The notes under the pieces: generated by a model
What the model was told of the DNA's origin: nothing
The model's input: the letters and a program-made list of their open reading frames with translations, nothing else
Databases searched by the model: none
Shown: positions 19,159-28,884 of the stretch, one piece after another
Layout of the letters: each line of letters starts with the position of its first letter
How positions within the stretch are numbered: the first letter of the stretch is position 1
Source of the DNA: Paraburkholderia diazotrophica
GTDB lineage: Bacteria > Pseudomonadota > Gammaproteobacteria > Burkholderiales > Burkholderiaceae
Direction of reading: 5' to 3'
Assembly: GCF_900108945.1 (NCBI RefSeq)
Contig: NZ_FNYE01000009.1
Coordinates: forward strand, 62,001-126,000
DNA: 64,000 bases
Translations under genes and position numbers: made by a program

Positions 19159-19983
19159 TCAAGACGGCATTCCCGCGAATGAGTAACTGTTTGCCCAGAT
19201 CGAAGGCGAGCAACGGCAAAGCGCGACGCGCGCGTCATCGAGCGACACGGCAAGGGCGCCCTGGACTTCCCGTCCGACGCTCAAGTCCAGGCACGTCCAG
19301 CCCGAAATGCGTGTGCCCTTTTTCGAAGCGTGCCAGTGGCCTTCGCCGGGTGCGAGAGCATCTTCTGTCGTATAGGAAGTGGGCTCGATCAGAAGGCCGC
19401 CGCCGAGTGCCTTAAGCAGGGCCTCTTTTCGTGTCCAGATGCTAAGGAAGGTAGCGGCCGGATCGGTTCGTGCCGACGCAAGCACGCTTTCCTCTGCGGG
19501 AGAAAAGATCCCGCGTCCGACGCTCACGAAGTCGATGCAGTCGATGCAGTTGATCCGTCGCTCGACGTCGATGCCGATGCGGCAATTCAATGCAAAAGCG
19601 AGCAGGGCGATCCCGTCCGTATGGGAAACATTGAATGCGAGCCTCGTATCGCATGGCCGCTGCAATACGGGCTTGCCGAGCGTGGACACATTGAAGCGCA
19701 GCGATTCGGGTTTGCAGCACAGATAGACGCCGATCAGCCAGCGGAGCATGCTCCGTCGGCCGATAAAGTTGTTGCGATCGCGTTCATGCCGGTACGCTCG
19801 TGCGTGCTGTCGTTCGTCCTGCGAAAGCGTGTAGGCGAGGGACGAACATGCCTGTCCGATGACATGCTCGTCCAGCATCCATACATGAACGGCTCTGTCC
19901 CGCAAAACGAGCTGGCTCGGATCAGGCAGTGAAAGGGCCGCCGCATTTCGTGCGATTCGCGCTGTAGCAACGTCGTGCTGCAT
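19159..19983 (-). CDS. 4'-phosphopantetheinyl transferase (Sfp type)
   Basis: A 274-residue Sfp-family enzyme that moves phosphopantetheine from coenzyme A onto the serine of carrier proteins. Family motifs are FNVSHTDGIALLAFA, the magnesium-binding IGIDVERR and WTRKEALLKALGGG. Length is normal for Sfp/EntD enzymes. Two starts compete: GTG 20004, overlapping the upstream stop as GTGA, and ATG 19983, which has GAGG at seven bases and is preferred. It directly follows the A-T-TE gene, whose carrier domain it very likely activates. Confidence 0.92.
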   Translation of the reverse strand: MQHDVATARIARNAAALSLPDPSQLVLRDRAVHVWMLDEHVIGQACSSLAYTLSQDERQHARAYRHERDRNNFIGRRSMLRWLIGVYLCCKPESLRFNVSTLGKPVLQRPCDTRLAFNVSHTDGIALLAFALNCRIGIDVERRINCIDCIDFVSVGRGIFSPAEESVLASARTDPAATFLSIWTRKEALLKALGGGLLIEPTSYTTEDALAPGEGHWHASKKGTRISGWTCLDLSVGREVQGALAVSLDDARVALCRCSPSIWANSYSFAGMPS

Positions 19984-20000
19984 GCCAAAACCTCGCTGTA

Positions 20001-23000
20001 TCACGCGTTCGCCAATGCCCTGTCCAGTAGTGCCGCGACGGCCCGCAAGTTAGGCTCGACCAGCATATCGTCATGGCTGCCGGATACCTCCGCGATCACC
20101 AGGCCGCCGCGCGCGACGCGCTGCCACAAAAGCATCGGATCGCCATGCTCGTCCAGCCGCGTCGTCGCGCGCACATACAAAATCGGTCCAGCTTCGTAAA
20201 GAGGCGGCCGGTAGCGGGTCATCGCCAGTACCAAGGTTTCGCGCACCTGTCTGAGCGCCGGCGGAAACGACGCAATCGTGGCGTCCGGCCGCAGTCTCAT
20301 GTGGCCGAGGCGCATTTGCACGTGATCGGCTCCAACGATGAGCCGATCGGCCACGTAACCGGCCATTCGCGACGCCGGGACCATACGCAGCTTGCGCCAT
20401 TGGCCATGCATCCGGCCATACCAGTGATGTACCCGCGCGCTCCACGGCAGCCAGCGCTCGTACACATAAGGATCGAGCAGGCACAGCATGCCGACCTGGT
20501 CGCCAGCGCGCGCCAGCTGTTGCGCGATCTCGAACGCGATCAGACCGCCGAGCGAATAGCCTGTCACTGAGTACGGCCCATTCGGCTGCACGGCGCGCAT
20601 CTCGTCGATGTAGCAGGCAGCCATTTCTTCGACGTGCCGCTGGGTCGGCTCTTCTCCGTCAAGGCCGCGTGCGTGCAGACCAAAGACCGGGCGCGGGCTG
20701 CGCAATGCGTGGACCAGCGCCCAGCATTCCATCGCCGAGCCGCTCAATCCATGCACGAGGAACAGCGGCGTGCCCGTTCCAGTGCGCATGGGCACCAGAA
20801 TCGGCGACGATGGCAGCGGTGTGCGATCTTCGATCATCGCGGCAAGGCGCGAGATCGTCGGCGCGATCACGAGCGTCGCGAGTGGCATCGTGTAGCCTGT
20901 CGACTGACGTATTTCCGCGAGCAGCCTTGCGGCGAGGAGCGAATTGCCACCCAGTTCGAAGAAATTGTCATCGCGGCCGATCGGCGCAAAGTCGAACAGC
21001 TTCTCCCACAGCGCCTGCAAATGTCGTTCGAGTTGTTCGCGCGAATCGCCGGTTGGCGGAAGCTCGCGAGCCGCTGGTTTGAGCGCCGGATGGTTCCGGA
21101 TCGCATCGAGGCATTCGGGATTGCGCAGCGCCGTGACATTGATGGCCGGCAAGCCGTTGATCGCATCGTGAGCGGATCGTTCGGATAGCTTGCCGTTGTG
21201 CGTGACGGGCAATGCATCGACGGCGATGATCCTGTCTGGAACGTGCGCAGGCGACGCGCGGTGCGCGAGATCGCGGCGTATCTGGGCGACCAGCGTGCCC
21301 GTTAACGTAACGCCGTTCTGCAGGACCAGCAGCAGTACGATGCGTGAGTCAGGCGGTTGAGCGGATGTGTGATCGGTTGGCCCTTCGCCTTGCTTCTGCT
21401 CGACGACCATCGCTTCGCGAATCTCGCGGATATCGTTCAGCACGCGATAGATCTCGGCGGGAGCGATCTTGATTCCGCGAACATTCAATATTCCGTCGGA
21501 GCGTCCATGCAGGCGGGCCGTGCCTTCAGACGAAAATTCGATCAGATCGCCGTGCGTCCACACACCCGGATTACGGGCGAAATAGGCCGCGTGAAAGGCC
21601 GCGCCGTCCACGTCGCCATAAAACCCGAGCGGACGTGACGGAAACGGATTGATGCAAACGAGTTCGCCGACTCCAGTCGTGGGCTCTCCCTGATCCCACG
21701 CCTGAACGTCGAGCGCAAGACTCTTGCATTGGGCTTCCCCTGCATAGACGGGCAAGTCAGGGTTTCCGAGCACGAAGCAGCCGAGGATATCGGTGCCGCC
21801 CGAGATCGACTGTAGCGGCACTGACTTCACGTGATCGCGTACCCAGTCGAACTGCGTGTCGTACAGCACCGCGCCAGTCGACATCATCACGCGCAGTGCG
21901 GCTGGATTGAACTGTCGCCCTGGCTCAAGACCCGCGTCCTCGCACATCTTCAGATAAGCGGGGCTCGTGCCGAACACAGTGACACGTTCATCGGCGACGA
22001 GACGCCACAACACATCGATCGTGGAGATCGGTCCGTCATAAGTCACGATTTCGACGCCCGATGCAAGCGCCGATAACTGCCAGTTCCACATCATCCATGC
22101 GCAAGTGGTGTGGAAGTACATCCGGTCGCCGGGCCGCAGATCGCAGTGCAGCCGATGCTCCTTCAGGTGCTCGAGCAGACTGCCGCCGGCGCCGTGCACG
22201 ATGCACTTCGGCTTGCCCGTCGTGCCCGACGAAAACATGATGAAAAGCGGATGGTTGAACGGGAAGTGCGGCCACTCGAAGCGCGCGGCGTCGCCCCCGT
22301 CGATCAGCTCGCCAAGCGAATAGACGCGCTGCGTGATTGTGCCCGGCAAGTCGTTTCCATCATCGAGACAGACGAGGCCCTGCAGTGAGGGTAGCGCAGC
22401 CGTCAGCACGCCGACTTTATCCGCCACAGGCATGCCCGTGTCGAAATCGCGCGCGGCACTGTGCGCGAACAGCAGCCGAGGTGCGAGCGGCGTGAAGCGA
22501 TCGAGGATCGCCTCGGCGCTCATTTCGGGTGCAGCGGACGAAAAGGTTGCGCCGAGCGCGGTCACTGCCAGCGCGGTAACGGCTGCGTCAGCGTCGTTGC
22601 GCATGACGGCGACGACGCGGTCGCCATTGCGCAGACCCAATTTCGAAAGCGCATGTGCAAGACGCGCGACGCGCTCGCGCAGTTCGCCTCGGGTCAGGTA
22701 CACACGTCTCCCATCCGCGTGACACGCGGTGATCGCGGGTGCAGTGGCCGGTGCCACCGACAGGTTAAGCAGATTGGCCGCGTAGTTGAGTCGAACCTCG
22801 GGAAAGAAGCGTGCATGCTCGCAATCGTCGCCGATGCAAACCGGCTCGATGCTGCCCGATGCTTCGAGCCCTTGCGACCATTCAACGAAGCATCGCCAGA
22901 AAGTGCGAAAGTCTCGCACTGAGAAATCGTGTAACGATCGATAGTTATTGAGTGCTTTGTCAGTGCGCGCCTGCAGCGCCGCAGTAAATGCAGTCAATTG

Positions 23001-23111
23001 CGATGTTGCCGGGCGCTCGGACATTTGTTTATAAGTTGGAACTCGTCCCGTGGCGACACTTGTGCACCGCGGGGCATCTGCCAGGTGGAAACCGTCCATG
23101 TAAAGCTCCAT
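20001..23111 (-). CDS. A-T-TE assembly protein with acetoacetyl-CoA-synthetase-like adenylation domain
   Basis: A protein of about 1036 residues with three parts. First, an acyl-adenylating domain of the acetoacetyl-CoA synthetase type (residues about 30-640), including the N-terminal HDFSVRDFRTFWRCFVEWS region and the P-loop FSSGTTGKPKC near 292. Second, a carrier domain with DNFFELGGNSLLAARLL, serine near 724. Third, a type I thioesterase with GYSLGG (serine near 852) and a catalytic histidine in GSHDDML. There is no condensation domain. It should load an acid, probably a 2- or 3-oxoacid, and release, condense or cyclise it at the thioesterase. Start is uncertain: GTG 23159, ATG 23111 or ATG near 23024. 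The next gene is its likely phosphopantetheinyl transferase. Confidence 0.88.
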   Translation of the reverse strand: MELYMDGFHLADAPRCTSVATGRVPTYKQMSERPATSQLTAFTAALQARTDKALNNYRSLHDFSVRDFRTFWRCFVEWSQGLEASGSIEPVCIGDDCEHARFFPEVRLNYAANLLNLSVAPATAPAITACHADGRRVYLTRGELRERVARLAHALSKLGLRNGDRVVAVMRNDADAAVTALAVTALGATFSSAAPEMSAEAILDRFTPLAPRLLFAHSAARDFDTGMPVADKVGVLTAALPSLQGLVCLDDGNDLPGTITQRVYSLGELIDGGDAARFEWPHFPFNHPLFIMFSSGTTGKPKCIVHGAGGSLLEHLKEHRLHCDLRPGDRMYFHTTCAWMMWNWQLSALASGVEIVTYDGPISTIDVLWRLVADERVTVFGTSPAYLKMCEDAGLEPGRQFNPAALRVMMSTGAVLYDTQFDWVRDHVKSVPLQSISGGTDILGCFVLGNPDLPVYAGEAQCKSLALDVQAWDQGEPTTGVGELVCINPFPSRPLGFYGDVDGAAFHAAYFARNPGVWTHGDLIEFSSEGTARLHGRSDGILNVRGIKIAPAEIYRVLNDIREIREAMVVEQKQGEGPTDHTSAQPPDSRIVLLLVLQNGVTLTGTLVAQIRRDLAHRASPAHVPDRIIAVDALPVTHNGKLSERSAHDAINGLPAINVTALRNPECLDAIRNHPALKPAARELPPTGDSREQLERHLQALWEKLFDFAPIGRDDNFFELGGNSLLAARLLAEIRQSTGYTMPLATLVIAPTISRLAAMIEDRTPLPSSPILVPMRTGTGTPLFLVHGLSGSAMECWALVHALRSPRPVFGLHARGLDGEEPTQRHVEEMAACYIDEMRAVQPNGPYSVTGYSLGGLIAFEIAQQLARAGDQVGMLCLLDPYVYERWLPWSARVHHWYGRMHGQWRKLRMVPASRMAGYVADRLIVGADHVQMRLGHMRLRPDATIASFPPALRQVRETLVLAMTRYRPPLYEAGPILYVRATTRLDEHGDPMLLWQRVARGGLVIAEVSGSHDDMLVEPNLRAVAALLDRALANA

Positions 23112-23401
23112 CAACGTCTTTTTTTTCAAAACGAGTTCGTCGAACGGGCATAAATGCACCGGTCGTTATTCCACGAAGAGGAAGCCGCCACTACTGCATT
23201 GCCCGTTTCTTTGCGCGGCGCGTACCGGTACTGTGAGCGTTGCATTAGACGTGCCCACGCGCGATGGCTGTCTTCGGCTCATGATCGAGCCGCTTCTGCA
23301 GCGGCAAGTTCAGGGAACCCTCTGAACAAACATCCGGTGGTGATACACGATATGCTGCGTACCTGTGATGAAAAAGACGTCGGGAACTGCCACGTCCTTA
23401 G

Positions 23402-23629
23402 TGTGCAAAGAGGTTTTCGCTGAGCCAGCCCATTAGCGACCTCGGTCAGTTGCTAGCCTCTATGCATTCCGAACTGAATGAGGGTATCTACGTATTCGCG
23501 TCGGTTTCAGTGGAAACCGATGTCGACGTATTGATGGCTGTCGCGACCTTCCGCGAGAAAGAAGATCTGACGCTTTTCGTGGAGGAAGAGATAGCAAAAC
23601 GAGCGGCGATTCGAAGAAGAACGCCATAG
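23402..23629 (+). pseudogene. Remnant of an ACT-domain protein (3' end lost)
   Basis: The frame reads ...PISDLGQLLASMHSELNEG, then IYVFASVSVETDVDVLM, AVATFREKEDLTLFVEEE and IAKRAAIRRRTP before TAG at 23627-23629. Small ACT-domain proteins of proteobacteria start this way (SDLxxLLASMxPELNEGxYVF...) and run to about 130 residues. Here only the first half remains, with an in-frame TAG at 23399-23401 just upstream and no good start codon except the internal ATG 23462. The 3' end abuts the truncated LysR gene on the other strand. Confidence 0.6.
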
Positions 23630-23685
23630 CGCAATTGCTTCTCTTGCAGAAGCGGGCGCGCGAGAGCAACTCACGGTAAGCGAGC

Positions 23686-24042
23686 TCACTGCGTCGGGTT
23701 GGACACGATCGGGGCAATGGTTGTCCTTCCAAACCCCAGCGTCGCGTTGATGCGTAGCAGTCTCTTCGGCACAGCGTGACTCGACGAAACGGCGTTTGCC
23801 ATTTCGCGAATTTCGTCGAGGATGCGGGTCGCGTAATGCAGGTACGTTTCACCCTCTGCAGTCAGGCTGACGTGCCGCGTACTGCGGTTGACGAGGCGCA
23901 CCCCCAGCCGTGCCTCCAGTCGAGCGAGCCGCTTGGTCGCGGCGGGTGGCGTGAAGTTGAGCTCACGAGCCGCGGAAGTCAGGTTGCCGTAGCGGGCCAG
24001 CAGCACAAAGAACCTCAGATGCGATGCGAGATCCGATTCCAC
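23686..24042 (-). pseudogene. Truncated LysR regulator (DNA-binding half only)
   Basis: 118 residues. The N-terminal helix-turn-helix is intact (LRFFVLLARYGNLTSAARELN, then PAATKRLARLEARLG), as is the linker, ending INATLGFGRTTIAPIVSN and then an unrelated PTQ and stop. LysR proteins are about 300 residues, so the effector domain is gone. The cut falls within about 70 bp of the cut in the oppositely oriented ACT remnant, as expected if one deletion removed the 3' ends of two convergent genes. The short product could still bind DNA if made. Confidence 0.75.
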
Positions 24043-24248
24043 TTAAGTCAAAAAGAAAGTGAGTCTGGGCGAAACAGAACCGGCATTGCGAACACCTGGC
24101 GCCAGTCGGCGGCTGAGTGCCATGGTTGTCGCGGTTTTCACCCGAAGTTAATAAAGAAGTGATTTTCAGTGAACCATAGCGCGTCGATTCGCGCATAACC
24201 TGGCGGCTTCCGAAGATCATTAACGTCAATTGCATCCGTCATCACTAG

Positions 24249-24338
24249 AACGGCTATGTGACGATGCCGGATCGTCCCAGCATCGGCTTCGAAGGCAAGG
24301 CGGATCTCTACGCGATCATGCAGCAGCTATCCGCGTGA
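24249..24338 (+). pseudogene. C-terminal remnant of an enolase-superfamily (mandelate racemase-like) enzyme
   Basis: The frame from 24249 reads NGYVTMPDRPSIGFEGKADL, then YAIMQQLSA and TGA at 24336-24338. It matches the usual C-terminal tail of mandelate racemase/muconate lactonising-type enzymes (GYVxxPxxPGIGFEGKxDLY...). An in-frame TAG at 24246-24248 directly precedes it, and no further coding homology is visible upstream. Only about 29 residues survive. Confidence 0.55.
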
Positions 24339-24396
24339 GTTTCGCCTCGTGTTCCATCTCGCGTTCCGCTTCGTAGACGCGCGGCCCGCACAACGC

Positions 24397-25287
24397 TCAT
24401 TCGTCTCGCTGATTCTCGCTGCGTTGCCCAATTGCTTCGAGTTCGGCGAGCGTCGCGTCCGTCAGCTTCAATTCGCCGGCCTGCAAGTTCTCGCGCAAGT
24501 GCGCAACGGACGACGTGCCGGGAATCAGCAGTATGTTCGGCGCACGATGCAGCAGCCACGCAAGCGCGAGCTGCATCGGCGTCGCGCCGAGTTCGCTCGC
24601 CAGGTCCGAGAGCGCCGACGACTGGATCGGCGTGAACCCGCCGAGCGGAAAGAACGGCACGTACGCAATGCCTTTGGCCGCCAGTTCGTCGACGAGCGCA
24701 TCGTCCTCACGATGAACGAGGTTGTAGTGATTCTGCACGCAGACGATCTCCGCGATGCGCTGCGCTTCGGCAATCTGCGTCGCGGTGACATTGCTGAGGC
24801 CGATGTGCCGCACGAGCCCTTCGCGCTGAAGTTCGGCCAGCGCCACCACCTGCTTTTCGATCGAGCCTTCGCTCGGGCTGTGAACGCTCCCCATGATGCG
24901 CATGTTGACGACGTCGAGGGCTTCGACCCCGAGGTTGCGCAGATTGTCGTGCACGCCGCGACGGATATCCTCCGGCTCGAACGCGGGAAGCCACGCGCCG
25001 TCATCGCCTCGCACCGCACCGACCTTCGTGACGATCAGCAGATCGTCGGGATACGGATGCAGCGCTTCGCGGATCAACTGGTTCGTGATATGCGGCCCGT
25101 AGAAATCGCTCGTATCGATGTGATTGACGCCCGACGCAATCGCCTCGCGCAGCACGGCGATGCAGGCGTCGCGGTCCTTCGGCGGCCCGAATACGCCGGG
25201 CCCCGCGAGTTGCATGGCGCCATAGCCCATGCGGCGAATCTCGCGGCCGGCAAGCGTGAAGTGATCGGCTGACTTGAACTTCGACAT
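24397..25287 (-). CDS. Aldo/keto reductase
   Basis: A 296-residue NAD(P)H-dependent oxidoreductase of the aldo/keto reductase fold. Seen are the catalytic tyrosine region DTSDFYGPHITNQLIREAL, HIGLSNVTATQI and the C-terminal cofactor site IPGTSSVAHLRENL. The frame is open to 25380, but AAGGAG before ATG 25287 sets the start (MSKFKSADHFTLAG). It diverges from a LysR gene, its probable regulator. The substrate is unknown; relatives are annotated as general carbonyl or pyridoxal reductases. Confidence 0.92.
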   Translation of the reverse strand: MSKFKSADHFTLAGREIRRMGYGAMQLAGPGVFGPPKDRDACIAVLREAIASGVNHIDTSDFYGPHITNQLIREALHPYPDDLLIVTKVGAVRGDDGAWLPAFEPEDIRRGVHDNLRNLGVEALDVVNMRIMGSVHSPSEGSIEKQVVALAELQREGLVRHIGLSNVTATQIAEAQRIAEIVCVQNHYNLVHREDDALVDELAAKGIAYVPFFPLGGFTPIQSSALSDLASELGATPMQLALAWLLHRAPNILLIPGTSSVAHLRENLQAGELKLTDATLAELEAIGQRSENQRDE

Positions 25288-25379
25288 GACGCTCTCCTTG
25301 TTGAACGCCGCCAGTTTGATCCCATTGCGCTGTTGAATAAAGCGACCTAAGGTGTACGGGTTGTTGAAAATTTCGAACA

Positions 25380-26312
25380 ATGGCCATGGAACTCAATGAT
25401 CTTGCCGCCTTCGTCTCGGTCGCGCGCGCCGGCGGCTTTCGCGACGCTGCGCGCATCAGCGGCGTTTCGGCATCGAGCCTGAGCATCGCCGTCCGGCGGC
25501 TCGAAACGAAGCTCGACTTGCGGCTGCTGAACCGGACCACGCGCAGCGTCGCGCCGACGGAGGCGGGGCAGCGCCTGATCGACAAGCTGACGCCGCTCTT
25601 CAGCGAAATGGAGGCCGCGCTCGATGTGCTCAACGTTTTCAGGGACACGCCGACGGGCACTCTCAAGCTGAACGTGCCGTCGAGCGTCGCGCGCATCGTG
25701 TTGCCGTCCGTGATCGCGTCGTTTCTCGCTGAGTATCCCGACATCCGCGTGGAAGTGGTGGTCGAGGATGGTTTCGTCGACGTGCTGTCGATCGGCTGCG
25801 ATGCGGGCATCCGCTACGACGAGCGCCTCGAGCAGGACATGATCGCCGTTCCCATCGGACCGCGCGTGCAGCGTTTCGCGACGGCAGCCGCGCCCGGCTA
25901 TCTCGACGCGCATGGCAGGCCCGAGCATCCGCGCGATCTGCTCGCTCATGCGTGCCTGCGCAGCCAGTTCGCGGGCGGCGCGATGCCGACGTGGGACTTC
26001 GAGCGCGACGGCGAAGTGGTGCGGCTCGATCCGTCGGGGCCGCTCGTGGTCAGGCCGGGTGCCGCGATCGATCTGGCTGTGAGCGCAGCGCTCGCGGGTA
26101 TCGGCGTGATCCATCTGTTCGAGGGCATGCTGCGGCCGCATCTCGACAGCGGCGCGCTGGAGCCGATTCTCGAACCCTGGTGGCAGCGGTTTTCGGGGCC
26201 GTTTCTGTACTATCCAGGCCGCCGTCATTTGCCTGCGCCGTTGCGCGCGTTCGTCGATTTCCTGAAGGCGCAGGATGCGCAGGTTGCGCCCGATGCGCGT
26301 TCGCGCCGCTGA
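25380..26312 (+). CDS. LysR family transcriptional regulator
   Basis: A 310-residue LysR protein of the CrgA-like group: helix-turn-helix at LAAFVSVARAGGFRDAAR and ASSLSIAVRRLE, followed by the effector domain with IVLPSVIASFLAEYPDIRV. It diverges from the aldo/keto reductase with a 92-bp promoter gap, the standard arrangement for a LysR regulator and its target. No strong ribosome binding site precedes ATG 25380 or the in-frame ATG 25386. Confidence 0.93.
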   Translation: MAMELNDLAAFVSVARAGGFRDAARISGVSASSLSIAVRRLETKLDLRLLNRTTRSVAPTEAGQRLIDKLTPLFSEMEAALDVLNVFRDTPTGTLKLNVPSSVARIVLPSVIASFLAEYPDIRVEVVVEDGFVDVLSIGCDAGIRYDERLEQDMIAVPIGPRVQRFATAAAPGYLDAHGRPEHPRDLLAHACLRSQFAGGAMPTWDFERDGEVVRLDPSGPLVVRPGAAIDLAVSAALAGIGVIHLFEGMLRPHLDSGALEPILEPWWQRFSGPFLYYPGRRHLPAPLRAFVDFLKAQDAQVAPDARSRR

Positions 26313-26453
26313 CGCCAGAGGTATCGGATTCGACGGATGGACAGGCTCGCGCGCACGGCTTTCGCTGCCGACGCGGCTGCTCCATCCGTTCGCCCGCAAC
26401 CCGATCCGCTGAGGTTCTTTCGGCGGCGCGCAATGCATCACATCACATGGATG

Positions 26454-27371
26454 TCACTGAGCGCCGAGCTTCCTGATCAGCGCGTCGAGCTGCGCCATTT
26501 CGTCTTCGGTCAGATCGGTCAGCGGCGCGCGCACCGGGCCCGCGTCACGGCCGACCAGTTTCGCGCCCGCCTTCACGATGCTCACCGCGTATCCCTGCCG
26601 ACGATTGCGGATCGCCAGATACGGCAGGAAGAACTCGTCGAGCAGCTTGCCCGTCGTCGCGTGATCGTCGGCGGCGATCGCGCGGTAGAACGCCATCGCC
26701 GTCTTCGGAATGAAGTTGAACACGGCCGACGAGTAGACGGGGACGCCCAGCGCCTTGTACGCGGCTGCGTAGACTTCCGCCGTCGGCAGGCCGCCGAGGT
26801 ACGAGAAGCGGTCGCCCATGCGCCGGCGGATCGTCACCATGCTTTCGATGTCGCCGACGCCATCCTTGAAGCCGATCAGGTTCGGGCACCTGTCCGCGAG
26901 ACGTTCGAGCGCGTCGGCGTTGAGCTTCGAGTTCGCGCGGTTGTAGACGATCACGCCGATGTTCTTCACCGCATTGCACACCTGTTCGACGTGCGCGGCG
27001 ATGCCTTCCTGCGGCGCTTCCGTCAGATAGTGCGGCATCAAAAGCACGCCGCTCGCGCCGAGGCGCTCCGCTTCCTGTGCGTACTCGATCGCGACGCGCG
27101 TCGGGCCGCCCGCGCCCGCGAGAATCGGCACTTTGCCCTTGCAGGTTTCCGTCGCCGTGCGGATGACGTTCGTATAGTCGGACTTCGTCAGCGAGAAGAA
27201 TTCCCCCGTGCCGCCCGCCGCGAAGAGAGCCGTTGCGCCATACGGCGCGAGCCATTCGAGACGCGCCGCATAGGTATCGGCGCGGAAGTTGCCGTTGCTG
27301 TCGAAGTCGGTGACGGGGAAAGAAAGAAGGCCTTCGGAAACGATCGCTTTGAGTTCTTGAGGCGTGGTCAT
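26454..27371 (-). CDS. kdgD: 5-dehydro-4-deoxyglucarate dehydratase
   Basis: A 305-residue enzyme of the DapA/N-acetylneuraminate lyase family. The family GTGEFFSL loop, the tyrosine in YNRANSKL and the Schiff-base lysine in [10 protein letters not shown] are present. It dehydrates and decarboxylates 5-dehydro-4-deoxy-D-glucarate to 2,5-dioxopentanoate (2-oxoglutarate semialdehyde). It is the last gene of the glucarate operon, downstream of gudD, whose product is its substrate. No dehydrogenase for the semialdehyde is next to it. Confidence 0.93.
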   Translation of the reverse strand: MTTPQELKAIVSEGLLSFPVTDFDSNGNFRADTYAARLEWLAPYGATALFAAGGTGEFFSLTKSDYTNVIRTATETCKGKVPILAGAGGPTRVAIEYAQEAERLGASGVLLMPHYLTEAPQEGIAAHVEQVCNAVKNIGVIVYNRANSKLNADALERLADRCPNLIGFKDGVGDIESMVTIRRRMGDRFSYLGGLPTAEVYAAAYKALGVPVYSSAVFNFIPKTAMAFYRAIAADDHATTGKLLDEFFLPYLAIRNRRQGYAVSIVKAGAKLVGRDAGPVRAPLTDLTEDEMAQLDALIRKLGAQ

Positions 27372-27502
27372 GGTTCGCTTTGTATGTCGGTCGATGTGGG
27401 GCGGCCATGCTGGCCGCGTTGTTTCGGCGTTCCGGTTCGATTCGTTGTCAGCGCGCGAAAGGGCTGCAATCAGCAGGCCACCCGCGCGCGGTTAGCTCAG
27501 CA

Positions 27503-28852
27503 TCAGCGCACGAGGCAGGGGCGCTTGTTGTCGAACTTCCAGTTCGGAATCAGATACTGCATCGCGACGCCATCGTCGCGCGCGCCCAGTCCGTGCTGCT
27601 GATACAGCGCGTGCGCCTGTTCGAGCGCATCCATGTCGAGTTCGACGCCGAGGCCGGGCCTCGCCGGCACCTTCACCTTGCCGCCGACGATCTGCAGCGG
27701 ATTGCGCGTCAGATACTGGCCGTCCTGCCAGATCCAGTGCGTGTCGATCGCGGTGATCTTGCCCGGCGCGGCGGCCGCGACGTGCGTGAACATCGCGAGC
27801 GAGATATCGAAGTGATTGTTCGAGTGCGAGCCCCATGTGAGGCCCCAGTCGTTGCACATCTGCGCGACGCGCACCGAGCCTTGCATCGTCCAGAAGTGCG
27901 GATCGGCAAGCGGAATGTCGACCGATTGCAACTGGATCGCATGACCCATCTGGCGCCAGTCGGTCGCGATCATGTTGGTGGCCGTCGGCAGGCCCGTCGC
28001 GCGGCGGAACTCGGCCATCACTTCGCGGCCCGAATAACCGTTCTCCGCGCCGCATGGGTCTTCGGCGTAGGCGAGCACATCGTGCTTGTCGCGGCACAGG
28101 CGGATCGCTTCCGCGAGCGACCATGCGCCGTTCGGATCGAGCGTCACGCGTGCATCGGGGAAGCGTTCGGCGAGCGCTGAGACTGCCTCGATTTCGGCGT
28201 CGCCGGAAAGCACGCCGCCCTTTAGCTTGAAGTCGTTGAAGCCATAACGCGCTTGCGCCGCTTCCGCGAGGCGGACGACGGCTTCTGGCGTCATTGCTTC
28301 TTCGGTGCGCAGGCGTTCCCAGTCGTCGCGGCCTTCGGCGCCGCTCGCGTACGGCAGGTCCGTTTTATTGCGGTCGCCGATATAGAACAGGTAGCCGAGC
28401 ATGTCGACTTCGTCGCGTTGCTGGCCTTCGCCGAGCAGCGCCGCGACGGGCACGCCGAGATGCTGGCCGAGCAGATCGAGCAACGCGGCTTCGAGCGCCG
28501 TCACTGCGTGGATCGTCGTGCGCAGGTCGAAGGTTTGCAGGCCGCGTCCGCCCGCGTCGCGATCCGCGAACTGCTTGCGTACCTTGTTCAATGCCGCGTG
28601 CAGATTGCCGATGGACTGGCCGACGACGAACGGGTGCGCATCGTCGATGGTCTTGCGGATATTCTCGCCGCCCGGCACTTCGCCGACGCCCGTATTGCCC
28701 GCGCTGTCGCGCAGGATCACGATATTGCGCGTGAAGAACGGGCCGTGCGCGCCGCTCAGGTTCATCAGCATGCTGTCGCGGCCGGCGACGGGCACCACGC
28801 GCAATTCGGTGACGGTCGGCGCGCCTTGGGTTTGGGATGCGATCGTAGACAT
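27503..28852 (-). CDS. gudD: Glucarate dehydratase
   Basis: A 449-residue enolase-superfamily enzyme, the usual length for GudD. Seen are the KxK base in NDFKLKGGV, the metal-ligand segment DPNGAWS, and the catalytic histidine region [17 protein letters not shown]. It dehydrates D-glucarate (and probably L-idarate) to 5-dehydro-4-deoxyglucarate. The frame is open far upstream, to 29722, across the neighbouring gene, but the GudD N-terminus [19 protein letters not shown] starts at ATG 28852 with AGGA upstream. It lies in an operon with garL, garR, a lactonase and kdgD. Confidence 0.95.
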   Translation of the reverse strand: MSTIASQTQGAPTVTELRVVPVAGRDSMLMNLSGAHGPFFTRNIVILRDSAGNTGVGEVPGGENIRKTIDDAHPFVVGQSIGNLHAALNKVRKQFADRDAGGRGLQTFDLRTTIHAVTALEAALLDLLGQHLGVPVAALLGEGQQRDEVDMLGYLFYIGDRNKTDLPYASGAEGRDDWERLRTEEAMTPEAVVRLAEAAQARYGFNDFKLKGGVLSGDAEIEAVSALAERFPDARVTLDPNGAWSLAEAIRLCRDKHDVLAYAEDPCGAENGYSGREVMAEFRRATGLPTATNMIATDWRQMGHAIQLQSVDIPLADPHFWTMQGSVRVAQMCNDWGLTWGSHSNNHFDISLAMFTHVAAAAPGKITAIDTHWIWQDGQYLTRNPLQIVGGKVKVPARPGLGVELDMDALEQAHALYQQHGLGARDDGVAMQYLIPNWKFDNKRPCLVR

Positions 28853-28884
28853 GAAAGTCGGTCCTGAGGTTCGGTGCTGGTAGA

